Shown piece after piece: positions 16,682 through 25,266 of a stretch of DNA of 64,000 nucleotides. Position numbers and translations under genes: made by a program. The DNA is from Geodermatophilus poikilotrophus (GTDB lineage Bacteria; Actinomycetota; Actinomycetes; Mycobacteriales; Geodermatophilaceae). The DNA lies in contig NZ_FOIE01000011.1 of the NCBI RefSeq assembly GCF_900111455.1, positions 62,001 through 126,000 of the forward strand. Direction: 5' to 3'. The notes beneath the pieces were generated by a model that was not told where the DNA came from, did not search any database, and worked only from the letters and a program-made list of their open reading frames with translations. Every line of letters starts with the position of its first letter. Position 1 is the first letter of the stretch.

Positions 16682-17077
16682 TCAGGAACCGGTGACGGGC
16701 AGCACCAGCAGTTGCAGCAGCCGGTCGGCCTCGGCGTCCGGGTCGTCGGTCAGCCCGGTGTGCACCGGCCCGGCCTGGACGACGGTGCTGCGCGGCGCGG
16801 TGAGCCAGCGGAACCGCGACCCCAGCGCCTCGCGCCCGGCGGCGCCGGATGCCGGGTCGGCGGCGCAGACGTCCGCGGCGGCCTGCAGTGCGCGGCCGAT
16901 CGCGTCGGGGTCCGCGGTGGGGTCCAGGGCGCGCAGCCGGTCGGCGTCCAGGTGCACCCGGGACCCCAGGTAGTCCCGCTGCCGGCAGTAGACGAGGACG
17001 CCGGCGTTGAGCGACTCCCCGCGCTCCACCCGCGGCACCACGCGCAGGACGGCGTACTCGAAGGTCTCCCGGCTCAC
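16682..17077 (-). CDS. DUF3037 protein paired with HipA-like kinase
   Basis: 131 residues starting at a GTG that overlaps the kinase stop (17074-17077). The N-terminal FEYAVLRVVPRVERGESLNAGVLVYC is the DUF3037 hallmark, with LGSRVHLDADRLRALDP following. Members are usually encoded immediately after a HipA-like kinase gene, as here, so the two products probably act together. Function is unknown. Confidence 0.85.
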   Translation of the reverse strand: MSRETFEYAVLRVVPRVERGESLNAGVLVYCRQRDYLGSRVHLDADRLRALDPTADPDAIGRALQAAADVCAADPASGAAGREALGSRFRWLTAPRSTVVQAGPVHTGLTDDPDAEADRLLQLLVLPVTGS

Positions 17078-17928
17078 CGCTGGTTCATCCCCGCAGGCGG
17101 CGGCGGGCCCAGCCACGACGGCCGGTTCTCCCCGCGCGGGGCCCGGCGGCGCGACCCGCCCTCGGCCGCGGCGGCCACCAGCGGCGGCAGCCAGGCGTCG
17201 CGGGCGGCCAGCCGGGCCAGCAGCTGGTCGACGTAGCGGGCGCGCACCGCGTCGGGAGCGTCGTCCGGAGCGGGGCCGTCCAGCCAGTCGTCGGGCACCT
17301 GGCGCAGCACCTGCTCCAGCAGCGGGCGGGTGACCCGGGCGGCGAGCGCGGCGTCGGCGGCGCGGACGTCGGGCGAGCAGTCCACCAGCGCGTGCTGGGT
17401 CGCGTCGTAGGGGCGCGCCACCGCGGCGGCGGCGCCGGGCCAGTGGTGGTGGAAGGTCAGCGTGGCCCCGTGGTCGATCAGCTGCAGCCGGCCGTGCCAG
17501 AACAGCATGTTCGGGTTGCGCCACGAGCGGTCGACGTTGCCGACCAGCGCGTCGAACCACAGCACCCGGCCGGCCAGCTCCGGGGCGACGCCGTCGGCGC
17601 CGGCCTCGAAGTCCAGCGCCCCGGGCAGGTAGTCCAGCCCGAGGTTGACCCCGGCCGAGCGCTGCAGCAGCTCCTGCACCTCGACGTCGGGCTCCCCCAC
17701 TGCCAGCTCCGGCGCCACGTCGACGGTCACCAGCGCCGGCACCGGCAGCGACAGGGCCCGGGCCAGCTCGCCGCAGACCACCTCGGCGACGAGCACCTTC
17801 ACGCCCTGCCCGGCGGCCCGCCACTTGACCACGTAGGTGCCCAGGTCGTCGGCCTCCATGAGGCCGGGCAGCGAGCCACCCTCGCGCAGCGGGGTGACGT
17901 AGCGGGTGGCGGTGACGGCGGGCAGCAC
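17074..17928 (-). CDS. HipA-like kinase family protein
   Basis: 284 residues from a GTG start. It belongs to the short HipA-like kinase family. LGTYVVKWRAAGQGVKVLVAEVVCGELARAL corresponds to the N-lobe nucleotide-binding part with the Lys. DALVGNVDRSWRNPNMLFW contains the catalytic Asp and Asn, and LQLIDHGATL is the DFG-like metal-binding site. It lacks the separate N-terminal domain of E. coli HipA and has no HipB-type antitoxin beside it. The C-terminal tail is Pro/Arg rich. It overlaps the DUF3037 gene by four bases. The target is unknown; HipA itself phosphorylates glutamyl-tRNA synthetase. Confidence 0.8.
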   Translation of the reverse strand: MLPAVTATRYVTPLREGGSLPGLMEADDLGTYVVKWRAAGQGVKVLVAEVVCGELARALSLPVPALVTVDVAPELAVGEPDVEVQELLQRSAGVNLGLDYLPGALDFEAGADGVAPELAGRVLWFDALVGNVDRSWRNPNMLFWHGRLQLIDHGATLTFHHHWPGAAAAVARPYDATQHALVDCSPDVRAADAALAARVTRPLLEQVLRQVPDDWLDGPAPDDAPDAVRARYVDQLLARLAARDAWLPPLVAAAAEGGSRRRAPRGENRPSWLGPPPPAGMNQR

Positions 17929-17988
17929 AGTGGCCGCGACCCTACCGGCGGGGGCGCCGGGTGGACCGGCGGCCACGACACTGGGCGC

Positions 17989-18534
17989 ATGGGCCTCCTG
18001 CGCGTCCTCGACCCCGCCGGCCTGGTCGACGTCCCGTTCAGCTACGCCCCGGTGGGCGCCACGCGGGACGCCGAGCTGCCGGCCGGCTACGACCACGTCG
18101 AGCGCTCGGTCGTCGTCGGCTCGGGCCCGGAGGCGTTCGAGCGGGCCGTGGCGGCGGTGTTCGACTGGCGGATGCAGCGGGCCGTCGGGCTGCGGGTGCG
18201 GGCCACCGGGCCGGCGAGCGAGCCGGGCACCGTCGTCGTCCTGACCGCGGGGCTGCCGCGGCCGGGATACGACATCCCGTGCCGGGTGGTGTGGGCGCAG
18301 GCGACCGGCGACGAGCGCGGCTTCGCCTACGGCACGCTGCCCGGCCACCCGGAGAGCGGCGAGGAGGCGTTCCTCGTCCGGCTCGAGCCCGGCGGCGACG
18401 TCGTCTTCCGGCTGCGGGTGTTCGCCCGGCTCGCCTCACCGCTGGCCCGTCTCGGCGGGCCGGTCAGCACGCTGGTGCAGCGGCTGGCCACGGCGCGCTA
18501 CCTGACCGCCGTGCGGCAGGCCACCGGCGGGTGA
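17989..18534 (+). CDS. DUF1990 family protein
   Basis: 181 residues. DUF1990 proteins are small SRPBCC-like proteins common in actinobacteria, without an assigned activity. Typical features are FSYAPVGATRD at the start, GYDHVERSVVVGSGPEAFERA, and EEAFLVRLEPGGDVVFRLRVFARLASPLARLGGP near the end. It is transcribed divergently from the kinase gene with 60 bp between the starts. Confidence 0.85.
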   Translation: MGLLRVLDPAGLVDVPFSYAPVGATRDAELPAGYDHVERSVVVGSGPEAFERAVAAVFDWRMQRAVGLRVRATGPASEPGTVVVLTAGLPRPGYDIPCRVVWAQATGDERGFAYGTLPGHPESGEEAFLVRLEPGGDVVFRLRVFARLASPLARLGGPVSTLVQRLATARYLTAVRQATGG

Positions 18535-18556
18535 CGGCTCCGCGGGCTCGGGGCCC

Positions 18557-19048
18557 TCAGGGCCTGCGCGGGAGGAGCGCCGACGCCGCGGCCACCGTGG
18601 CGACGACACCGAGGGCGACCCGGAGGTGGTGCCACCGCGCCCACGAGGCCAGCAGGTCCGCCGTCTCCGCATCGGTCAGGGAGCCTCCGGTGAACCGGTG
18701 GTTGGCCGGTTCGTTCACCGTGACGGTGACGGCCACGACCCCCACCGTGGCCGCCGCGGCCGTGAGCGAGGCCGGGCTCCGCCGGCGGGAGGTGGTCACG
18801 TCCGCGATCGCCGAGGCGACGCCGGCCACCCCGGCAGCGGCACCCAGCGGCACCATGAGCGTGCGGATGCGCGGCGCGTTCGCCGTGAACCACCGGCGGA
18901 ACTCCGGGGGCGGGACGCTGCGCCAGAACGGCAGGAGCACCGCCTCGATGAGCACCATCCCGCCCGCGAGGAGCCCGGCGAGCACGGCCGAGAGGAGCGC
19001 GAGCGGCCGTGCGTAGGCGGCCGCCGGACGGTGCGGTCCCGATCTCAT
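18557..19048 (-). CDS. DUF1772 (anthrone oxygenase-like) membrane protein
   Basis: 163 residues from an ATG preceded by GAGGGG. Four hydrophobic segments are visible: ARPLALLSAVLAGLLAGGMVLIEAVLL, a central one, VGVVAVTVTVN, and the C-terminal VALGVVATVAAASALL. It shows the DUF1772 landmarks FWRSVPPPEFRRWF and WARWHHLRVALG. Relatives are described as anthrone oxygenase-like, but most actinobacterial members are uncharacterised. The gene stands alone. Confidence 0.75.
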   Translation of the reverse strand: MRSGPHRPAAAYARPLALLSAVLAGLLAGGMVLIEAVLLPFWRSVPPPEFRRWFTANAPRIRTLMVPLGAAAGVAGVASAIADVTTSRRRSPASLTAAAATVGVVAVTVTVNEPANHRFTGGSLTDAETADLLASWARWHHLRVALGVVATVAAASALLPRRP

Positions 19049-19192
19049 GGACGTCCCCTCACGGGTCGGGAGGTCGTCGAGGCAGCGTAGCCAGCGACGC
19101 CGCCTCGGGGACGGTCCGGCGACCGCCCTGGGCATCCCGGCGCGAGCAGGACCGCGCCCGGTCGGCCCGGGCGCGCAGCGCACCGTCGTCGT

Positions 19193-19216
19193 CCCCGGGC
19201 CGTTCGGGGCCCGGGG
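19193..19216 (-). terminator. terminator-like stem after FNT channel gene
   Basis: CCCCGGGCC (19193-19201) and GGCCCGGGG (19208-19216) form a perfect nine-base stem with a six-base loop. It lies 38 bases past the end of the leftward FNT gene. There is no U-tract. Confidence 0.45.
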
Positions 19217-19253
19217 GAGCCGGTGACCCGGGCGGCTCGGCGGGCCGGCGGCC

Positions 19254-20066
19254 TCAGGAGCGGGCGGCGGCCCGCTCGCGCTCGAGAAGCTCCTTGCTGC
19301 GCACCAACCGCAGGAACGTGACGACCACCAGCCCGCCGACGACGTTGAGCAGCGTCGTGTACCAGAACCAGGCCAGCCAGTCGCCGTACCCGTACGGGGC
19401 GCCGTGGTGGATCGCCCCGAAGATGATCAGCGAGTCCAGGATCGAGTGGAACAGCACCAGGCCGGCGAGCAGGAACGCCCCGGCCACCGCGGCGGCGAGC
19501 TTGCCCGTCTCGGAGTCGGCCCCGTGCTGCATCCGGGTCATCAGCGTGATGAAGGCGCCGGCCAGCAGCGCCAGGCAGACCGCCTCCAGGTCCAGCGGCG
19601 CCTCCACGAAGGTGCGGCCCGACTCGACCGCCGTGGCGCCGAGCTCGGGGAGGGCGTGCACGACCAGCCACATGACCAGCCAGCCGCCCACCAGGTTGGC
19701 GACCAGCGTCCCGGCCCACAGCTTCCCCAGCTGGCCGGCGCTCGCCCGGCCGGCGACCACCGCGGTCACCGGCACGAGGAACCCCTCGGTGAACAGCTCG
19801 CTCTTGGCCAGCATCAGCGCGACGAACCCGATGCTGAACGCCAGCCCGGCCAGCAGGTGGCTGCCGGTTGCCGCGTAGACGGCCAGCAGCGCGACGACGC
19901 CGGTGGCCACCTCGAGCCCGCCGGCCAGCCCGGTGGTCAGCACCTCCCGCCACGAGCGGTGCAGCCGCTGCGCCCCCTCGTCGACGATCTTGTCGAAGGC
20001 CTGCACCACCTGGTCCTCGACCGGGGCGTCGGTCTCGCCCAGCTCCTCGCGTGCGGTCTGCGCCAC
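19254..20066 (-). CDS. formate/nitrite transporter (FNT) family channel
   Basis: 270 residues. FNT proteins are pentameric channels for formate, nitrite, hydrosulfide or similar small anions. Six membrane helices are present. LMLAKSELFTEGFLVPVTAVVAG corresponds to the conserved FNT motif (normally G-N-x-L-F/ELFT), and the C-terminal AWFWYTTLLNVVGGLVVV motif matches the family. It is one of the YfdC-like long variants with a charged N-terminus of about 35 residues (EDQVVQAFDKIVDEGAQRL). The transported ion is not deducible. Confidence 0.85.
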   Translation of the reverse strand: MAQTAREELGETDAPVEDQVVQAFDKIVDEGAQRLHRSWREVLTTGLAGGLEVATGVVALLAVYAATGSHLLAGLAFSIGFVALMLAKSELFTEGFLVPVTAVVAGRASAGQLGKLWAGTLVANLVGGWLVMWLVVHALPELGATAVESGRTFVEAPLDLEAVCLALLAGAFITLMTRMQHGADSETGKLAAAVAGAFLLAGLVLFHSILDSLIIFGAIHHGAPYGYGDWLAWFWYTTLLNVVGGLVVVTFLRLVRSKELLERERAAARS

Positions 20067-20171
20067 GGCAGGCCTCCTCTCGGGCGGCCGCCGGCATCCC
20101 GGGGTCCGAGGCAGCGGCGGAACCGGACGGGAGCTACCCGGGCCCCCCGCAGCCGCACACCTCGGCGTCGC

Positions 20172-20651
20172 TCATCCCGGCCGGGCGACGGGGGGTGCGT
20201 CGTCCACGAACGGGATCTTGGTGACGTACTGCTGGTAGAGCTTTGCGCCGTCCTCCACCGACAGGTGGCCGAACTCCAGCAGCGTGGCCAGTCCCTCCAG
20301 CTCGGCATCGGCCGCCTCGACGGCGCTCAGCTCCGCGGCGGAGTTGTTCGCCTTGTCGATCGCGGTCAGGACCGTGGCGCACAGTGAGACCAGCAGCGCG
20401 AGGAGGCAGAGGGGGCGCCACACGTCCGAGCTGCCGCCGAGGTCGAGGGCGCCGTTCACCGTCTCGGTGAAGCCCGTGCCGCCGATCCCGGGCCCGGCGG
20501 TGAGGACGGCGGACAGGGACGTCAGCACCAGTGTCGCGGTGACCCGTCGCCTGATGCGGGGACGCCGCTCCCGCAGGAAGGCCTCGACCGCCGCCCGGCG
20601 CGCGTTCACCCGCCGCAGCAGGTCCTGTCGGAGATCTGTCTGATCGGCCAT
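20172..20651 (-). CDS. hypothetical protein with two membrane helices
   Basis: 159 residues from ATG 20651. A basic N-terminal region (RRVNARRAAVEAFLRERRPRIRRR) precedes two hydrophobic helices (VTATLVLTSLSAVLTAG and RPLCLLALLVSLCATVLTAI). A soluble C-terminus rich in Glu/Ala follows. The layout resembles small two-helix SLATT-like or DUF4231-like proteins, but similarity is too weak to assign. No partner gene is obvious. Confidence 0.6.
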   Translation of the reverse strand: MADQTDLRQDLLRRVNARRAAVEAFLRERRPRIRRRVTATLVLTSLSAVLTAGPGIGGTGFTETVNGALDLGGSSDVWRPLCLLALLVSLCATVLTAIDKANNSAAELSAVEAADAELEGLATLLEFGHLSVEDGAKLYQQYVTKIPFVDDAPPVARPG

Positions 20652-20772
20652 ACCGGTCCCCCCGCTCTGCAGCACAGGATGCACGCAGCGTAGTGGCGGT
20701 CCCGCCTCCGCAGGGGCCCACGACGGCGGCCCGCCGCGGCGCGAACCGTGTGCGACGGGGAGGATCGGAGCC

Positions 20773-21471
20773 GTGACCACTCGACGGCTGGCGACCCTGC
20801 ACGTGTGGGGCGTGCCCGGCCGGTCGGTGCCCGCCGCGCTGCTGCGGATGGCGGTCGACCGGCGTCCGCTGCGCCGCACCCCCGGGCTGCGGTTCGCCAA
20901 GCTGCTGGGCACCGGCAGCGGCCGGACCTTCACCGTGCGCGACGCCGACCCCCGCCGGTGGGCGCTGCTGGCGGTGTGGGACGACGAGCGCTCGGCCGCC
21001 GCCTTCGAGTCCGGGGACGTCGTCCGCCGGTGGCAGCGGATCGCCGACGAGCAGTGGACCGCCCGGATGCGCCCCCTCGCCGCCCGCGGCCGGTGGTCCC
21101 GCGAGGAACCGTTCGGGAAGCCCTGGCCGCAGCGCTGGGACGGACCGGTCGCCGCGGTCACCCGCGCCCGGCTCACGACGCGCAAGGCGGTGACGTTCTG
21201 GCGCGCCGTCCCGCCGGTCTCCGCCGACCTGCACGACAGCCCGGGGCTGCGTCTCGCGCTCGGCATCGGCGAGGCCCCGCTCGGGCTGCAGGGCACCTTC
21301 AGCGTCTGGGACTCCGCGGCCGCGCTGAACTCCTTCGCCTACGACCGCGCCCCGCACGCCGCCGTCGTCACCCGCACCGCGCAGGAGGGCTGGTACGCCG
21401 AGGAGTTGTTCGCGCGGCTCGCCCTGCTCTCGGCCGAGGGCTCCGTGGCCGGCCGCGACCCGCTGGCGTAG
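20773..21471 (+). CDS. spheroidene monooxygenase (CrtA)-like protein
   Basis: 232 residues from GTG 20773, with GGGGAGG upstream. It shows the CrtA family pattern: LRFAKLLGTGSGRTFT, a central AVWDDERSAAAFE, and the strongly conserved LALGIGEAPLGLQGTFSVWDS. CrtA oxidises acyclic carotenoids in phototrophs. Actinobacterial relatives are widespread without carotenoid context, and no carotenoid gene is nearby, so a different or unknown substrate is likely. Confidence 0.75.
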   Translation: MTTRRLATLHVWGVPGRSVPAALLRMAVDRRPLRRTPGLRFAKLLGTGSGRTFTVRDADPRRWALLAVWDDERSAAAFESGDVVRRWQRIADEQWTARMRPLAARGRWSREEPFGKPWPQRWDGPVAAVTRARLTTRKAVTFWRAVPPVSADLHDSPGLRLALGIGEAPLGLQGTFSVWDSAAALNSFAYDRAPHAAVVTRTAQEGWYAEELFARLALLSAEGSVAGRDPLA

Positions 21472-21476
21472 CCCCT

Positions 21477-21992
21477 CTACAGCCGGCAGGTCAGGTGCAG
21501 CTCGTCGCGGTCGTCGCCCGGCGCCACCCGGACCGCCCCCGGCATCCGGCCGAACTCGCGGTAGCCGAAGCTCGCGTAGAACGCCTCGAGGCCGGTGCCG
21601 CCGCGCACGGTGAGGTGCAGGAACTCCAGCCCGCGGTCCCGGGCGATGGCGTGCACCCCGCTCACGAGCACCCGGCCCAGGCCCCGGCCCTGCCGCTCCG
21701 GGCGCACCTGCACGCGGAGCACCGTGGCCCAGTGCCGCCGCAGCGGGCTGACCGACAGCGACAGGACGGCGAACCCCGCGAACTGCCCGTCCACCCGCAG
21801 CACGGCGAACAGCTCGTGGCCACGCTCCACCCGCTCGACCACCGCGTCGAGGTAGGGCGTGACCTCCTCCTCGGTCACCGGGGGCACGAAGCCGACCGAC
21901 CCGCCGGCGTTGCTCACGTCGGTCCAGCAGGCGAGCAGCTGTGCCCGGAGGTCGTCGTCGACGGCCTCGACCGGGCAGACCTCCGTGTGCAC
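21477..21992 (-). CDS. GNAT family N-acetyltransferase
   Basis: 171 residues from a GTG start. The acetyl-CoA binding loop is VRPERQGRGLGRVLVSGV and the C-terminal part has GTGLEAFYASFGYREFGR. The N-terminal AGGSVGFVPPVTEEEV is shared with GNATs that act on small molecules or antibiotics, but the acceptor is unknown. It is convergent with the CrtA-like gene with a five-base gap. Confidence 0.85.
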   Translation of the reverse strand: MHTEVCPVEAVDDDLRAQLLACWTDVSNAGGSVGFVPPVTEEEVTPYLDAVVERVERGHELFAVLRVDGQFAGFAVLSLSVSPLRRHWATVLRVQVRPERQGRGLGRVLVSGVHAIARDRGLEFLHLTVRGGTGLEAFYASFGYREFGRMPGAVRVAPGDDRDELHLTCRL

Positions 21993-22171
21993 GACCGGGA
22001 TTCTCCCGGTGCGCCGGACGACTCCCCGACGCGGGCGGTCCCGCTGCCGGCCGGCACCGTGGTGCGCCTCACAGTGACCATCCCGGGCCGCTGCGTCAGG
22101 AAGCGCGTCCCGGTCGAGAGAGGCTGACCGTCACCCCGGGTTGCACGCCGTGCGCAGGACTACTTTCCGGC

Positions 22172-22189
22172 CGTCCCGGTGTCGGGACG
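22172..22189 (+). other. hairpin in 5' region of M1 peptidase gene
   Basis: CGTCCCG (22172-22178) and CGGGACG (22183-22189) with a GTGT loop, 24 bases before the peptidase ATG. A TACTTT box lies about 10 bases upstream of it and could be a -10 element. It could be a 5' UTR stabiliser or an operator. Confidence 0.3.
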
Positions 22190-22212
22190 ACCGCCCACAC
22201 CGGGGAGGGGCC

Positions 22213-23694
22213 ATGGCCCGCAGGGCTGTAGTGCTGCTGACCACGACGGTCCTCGTGGGGCTCGCCCCGGCGACCGCGGTCGCCGACGACCACGGGCGAT
22301 GGCGAGGGGAGCCGACCCCGGGCGCCCCGGGGATCGGCGACCCCTACTACCCGCTGGACGGCAACGGCGGGTACGACGTGGCCCACTACGACCTGGACCT
22401 GCGCTACGACCCCGCGACCGACGTGCTCTCCGGCACGGCGACCATCGAGGCGACGGCGACCCAGGCCCTGTCCGCCTTCAACCTCGACTTCGAGGGCCTG
22501 GACGTGCGGTCGGTGACAGTGGACGGCCGGCCGGCGACCTGGAGCCGGGACGGCGGCGAGCTGACGGTCACCCCGGATCGGCCGCTGAGGCACGACCGCG
22601 AGTTCACCGTCGCCGTCACCTACGACGGCGTACCGGACACGATCGAGGACCCCCTGCTCGGGCAGTCGGGCTTCTTCCACACCGACGACGGCGCCCTCGT
22701 CGCCGGCCAACCCGACGTCGCGGCCACCTGGTTCCCGGCGAACGACCACCCGCTCGACGCCGCCTCGGTCGCCGTGGCCATCGCCGTCCCCGAGGGGCTC
22801 GAGGGCATCTCCAACGGTGCGCTCGAGGACACCTCGACGCACGACGGGTGGACGACGTGGTCGTGGGACGCCCAGGAGCCCATGGCCACCTACCTGGTGA
22901 CCCTCGCCGTCGGCGAGTTCGACCTCCGGGCGTACGAGGCCGACGGCATCCGGTACTGGGACGCGGTCGACCCGACCCTGGCCGAGCTCGACCTGGACCC
23001 GGCGACCGGGGGTCCGCTCGCCGGCGAGGTCATCGACGCGGCCCTGGCCCGGCAGCCGGAGGTCATCGAGTTCCTGGCCGAGTCGTTCGGCTCCTACCCG
23101 TTCAGCACGGCGGGCGCGATCGTCGACAACGTCCCCGGCATGGGCTTCGCGTTGGAGACCCAGACCCGGCCGGTGTACGCACCCGGCTTCTTCTCCGACC
23201 CGCTGTCCGGCGACCTCGTCGTGGTGCACGAGCTGGCGCACCAGTGGTACGGCGACTCCCTCCGGCTCGGCGCCTGGCAGCACATCTGGCTGAACGAGGG
23301 GTTCGCGACCTACGCCGAGTGGCTCTGGCTGGAACGGGAGGGCCTCTCCACCCCGCAGGCGGAGTTCGACGCGCTGTACGCCAACGCGGACACGATCTAC
23401 GCCGGCTCCGAACCGCCCTTCTGGACGGTCCTCGTCGGGGACCCGGGACCGGAGACCCGCCTGCTCTTCCACCCGGCCGTCTACCAGCGCGGCGCCATGA
23501 CGCTGCACGCGCTGCGGCAGGTCGTCGGCGACACCGCGTTCTCCCAGATCGTCGAGGAGTGGGCGACCTCGCGGGCCGGTGAGGCGGTCACCACCGAGGA
23601 GTTCGTCGCCCTGGCGGAGGAGCTCTCCGGCCGCCAGCTCGACGACCTCTTCGAGGCATGGCTGTTCACCCCTGAGCGGCCGCCGCTCGGCTGA
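22213..23694 (+). CDS. secreted M1 family zinc metallopeptidase
   Basis: 493 residues. I chose the ATG preceded by GGGGAGGGG; an upstream in-frame start would place the signal peptide internally. A Sec signal peptide covers about residues 1-25 (ends ATAVADD). The gluzincin site HELAH has zinc ligands H339 and H343 and catalytic E340; the third ligand is E362 in LNEGFATYAEW. The N-terminal beta domain begins YDVAHYDLDLRYDPATDVLSGTATIEA, as in M1 aminopeptidases. The exopeptidase GAMEN signature is altered (VPGMGFALETQ), which is common in actinobacterial secreted members. It probably cleaves peptides outside the cell. Confidence 0.92.
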   Translation: MARRAVVLLTTTVLVGLAPATAVADDHGRWRGEPTPGAPGIGDPYYPLDGNGGYDVAHYDLDLRYDPATDVLSGTATIEATATQALSAFNLDFEGLDVRSVTVDGRPATWSRDGGELTVTPDRPLRHDREFTVAVTYDGVPDTIEDPLLGQSGFFHTDDGALVAGQPDVAATWFPANDHPLDAASVAVAIAVPEGLEGISNGALEDTSTHDGWTTWSWDAQEPMATYLVTLAVGEFDLRAYEADGIRYWDAVDPTLAELDLDPATGGPLAGEVIDAALARQPEVIEFLAESFGSYPFSTAGAIVDNVPGMGFALETQTRPVYAPGFFSDPLSGDLVVVHELAHQWYGDSLRLGAWQHIWLNEGFATYAEWLWLEREGLSTPQAEFDALYANADTIYAGSEPPFWTVLVGDPGPETRLLFHPAVYQRGAMTLHALRQVVGDTAFSQIVEEWATSRAGEAVTTEEFVALAEELSGRQLDDLFEAWLFTPERPPLG

Positions 23695-23724
23695 GGAAGG
23701 ACGGGGTCTCTCGAAGGTGGTCGA

Positions 23725-24576
23725 TCACCCGCTGGCGCCGAAGCGCTCCACGCGGACGTCGGCCGCCGGGATCCCCAGGTCGACGAGCAGCCGGCTGGCC
23801 GCCTCCGCGAAGCCGTCCGAACCGCAGACGTACGCCGTCTGGCCCGGCTCCCACAGCGGCACGAGGTCGGCGGCGGTCAGCCGGCCGGCCGGCCGCACCC
23901 CGTGGGGCTCCCGCGTGGTGACCACGAGCGCGCCGGCCTCGAGCAGCTCGTCGGCGTAGGGCAGCTCGGCGAGCGTGCGGGTCGACACGGCGGTGCGCAG
24001 CAGGTCGGTGCGGCCGAGATCGCGCGCGGTGCGCAGCATGGCGACCAGCGGGACGACGCCGGTGCCGCCGCCGACCAGCAGCGCCGGCCGCTCGCCGTCC
24101 CACACGAACCAGCCGCCGATCGGACCGCGCACCTCCAGCTGGTCGCCGGGCTCGACGACGTCGGCGAGGAAGGTGGAGACCTCACCGTCGTCCAGGCGCT
24201 CGACGAACAGCTCGACCAGCGGGTCTCCCGGCGCGGAGGCGACCGAGTACGACCGCTGCGCGGTGTAGCCGTCCTCGGCGGTCAGCCGGACGACGTAGTG
24301 CTGGCCGGCCAGGTGCCGCACCCGGTCGGCGACGTCGAGCTGTATCTGCACCGCCCGCGGCACCGGCCGCCGGACGCCGGCGACGGTCGCGGTGCGCCAC
24401 CCGCCGCTGGGCGCCCGGCCGGCCCCGTCTCCAGGCCCGCCCGGGGCAGGGACGGCCCCGCTCCGAGGCTTATCCCGGGCCTGCGAGGGGTCCGACGGCC
24501 TCGGTTCAGGGTCCCGCCGCGAGCTCGCGAGCGGTGGGGGGAAGCGAGGTCCTTCCCGGGGTCCTCCGTCAGTCAC
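23725..24576 (-). CDS. FAD/NAD(P)H reductase with repeat-derived N-terminus
   Basis: 283 residues. The GTG overlaps the end of the molybdopterin gene by eight bases. The ferredoxin-NADP reductase fold starts near residue 58 (GWRTATVAGV). FAD binding is RSYSVASAPGD and the pyridine nucleotide site is LLVGGGTGVVPLVAMLR with the terminal YVCGSDGFAEAA. No [2Fe-2S] domain is present. Residues 1-55 are low-complexity Pro/Arg/Gly and overlap a palindromic repeat seen again at 28909. No better start codon exists before the core. It likely donates electrons to the adjacent oxidoreductase. Confidence 0.85.
   Translation of the reverse strand: MTDGGPREGPRFPPPLASSRRDPEPRPSDPSQARDKPRSGAVPAPGGPGDGAGRAPSGGWRTATVAGVRRPVPRAVQIQLDVADRVRHLAGQHYVVRLTAEDGYTAQRSYSVASAPGDPLVELFVERLDDGEVSTFLADVVEPGDQLEVRGPIGGWFVWDGERPALLVGGGTGVVPLVAMLRTARDLGRTDLLRTAVSTRTLAELPYADELLEAGALVVTTREPHGVRPAGRLTAADLVPLWEPGQTAYVCGSDGFAEAASRLLVDLGIPAADVRVERFGASG
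24509..24540 (-). repeat. dispersed palindromic repeat, copy 1
   Basis: The 32-base segment matches 28909-28940 in opposite orientation with three mismatches. Its centre, CGCGAGCTCGCG, is a perfect 12-base palindrome. This copy lies inside the coding sequence of the FAD reductase, where it encodes part of the unusual N-terminal extension. Confidence 0.6.
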
Positions 24577-25177
24577 CCTGGTAGCGCTGCTCGCGCCACG
24601 GGTCGCCGCGGTCGTGGTAGCCGTTCTGCTCCCAGAAGCCGGGCTGGTCGCGCTGCAGGAGGGTCAGCCGGGTGACCCACTTGGCGCTCTTCCAGAAGTA
24701 CAGGTGCGGGACCAGCAGCCGCACGGGGCCGCCGTGCTCGATGGGCAGCGGGCCGCCGTCGTACTCCCACACCACCCACGCCTTGCCGCCGGTGACGTCC
24801 TCCAGCGGCAGGTTGGTGGTGTAGCCGGTCTTCGACGTCGCGACGACGAAGTGCGCCTCGGGCGTCGGGCGGGCCGCCTCGAGCAGGGTGTCGACGCTGA
24901 CGCCGGCGAACCGGGTGTCGAACTTCGACCACGTGGTGACGCAGTGGATGTCGCCGCGGTACTCCGAGCGCGGCAGCCGGTGGGCCTCGTCCCAGGTCCA
25001 CGTCGTCGGGTTCTCCACCCGCCCGTCGACCGTGATGCTCCAGGTCTCGGGCGAGATGCGCGGCGTCGGTTCGGCGGTCAGCACCGGCCAGTCGCGGCCG
25101 GCGTCGTACTGCCCGGGCGGCAGGCGCGGGTCGCGCTCCCTGCGCCGTCCGAGGAATCCTCGCGTGGGTCCAGCCAT
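24569..25177 (-). CDS. molybdopterin-dependent oxidoreductase, MsrP/sulfite oxidase fold
   Basis: 202 residues. The sulfite oxidase-type molybdopterin domain covers residues 45-190. The Mo-coordinating Cys is C79 in [32 protein letters not shown] and the C-terminal [20 protein letters not shown] are typical. It lacks an obvious Tat or Sec signal, so it looks cytosolic, unlike E. coli MsrP. The FAD reductase encoded with an eight-base overlap is the probable electron donor. The substrate is unknown; oxidised sulfur compounds or N-oxides are reasonable guesses. Confidence 0.85.
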   Translation of the reverse strand: MAGPTRGFLGRRRERDPRLPPGQYDAGRDWPVLTAEPTPRISPETWSITVDGRVENPTTWTWDEAHRLPRSEYRGDIHCVTTWSKFDTRFAGVSVDTLLEAARPTPEAHFVVATSKTGYTTNLPLEDVTGGKAWVVWEYDGGPLPIEHGGPVRLLVPHLYFWKSAKWVTRLTLLQRDQPGFWEQNGYHDRGDPWREQRYQGD

Positions 25178-25266
25178 GCCGTGCTCCTCCCCCGCCGGGG
25201 GGCCGGCCAACCGCTCCGCGGGTGTGGCCCTGCCCTCGCGGGCGCGAACTGTAACCGCCCCACGCG

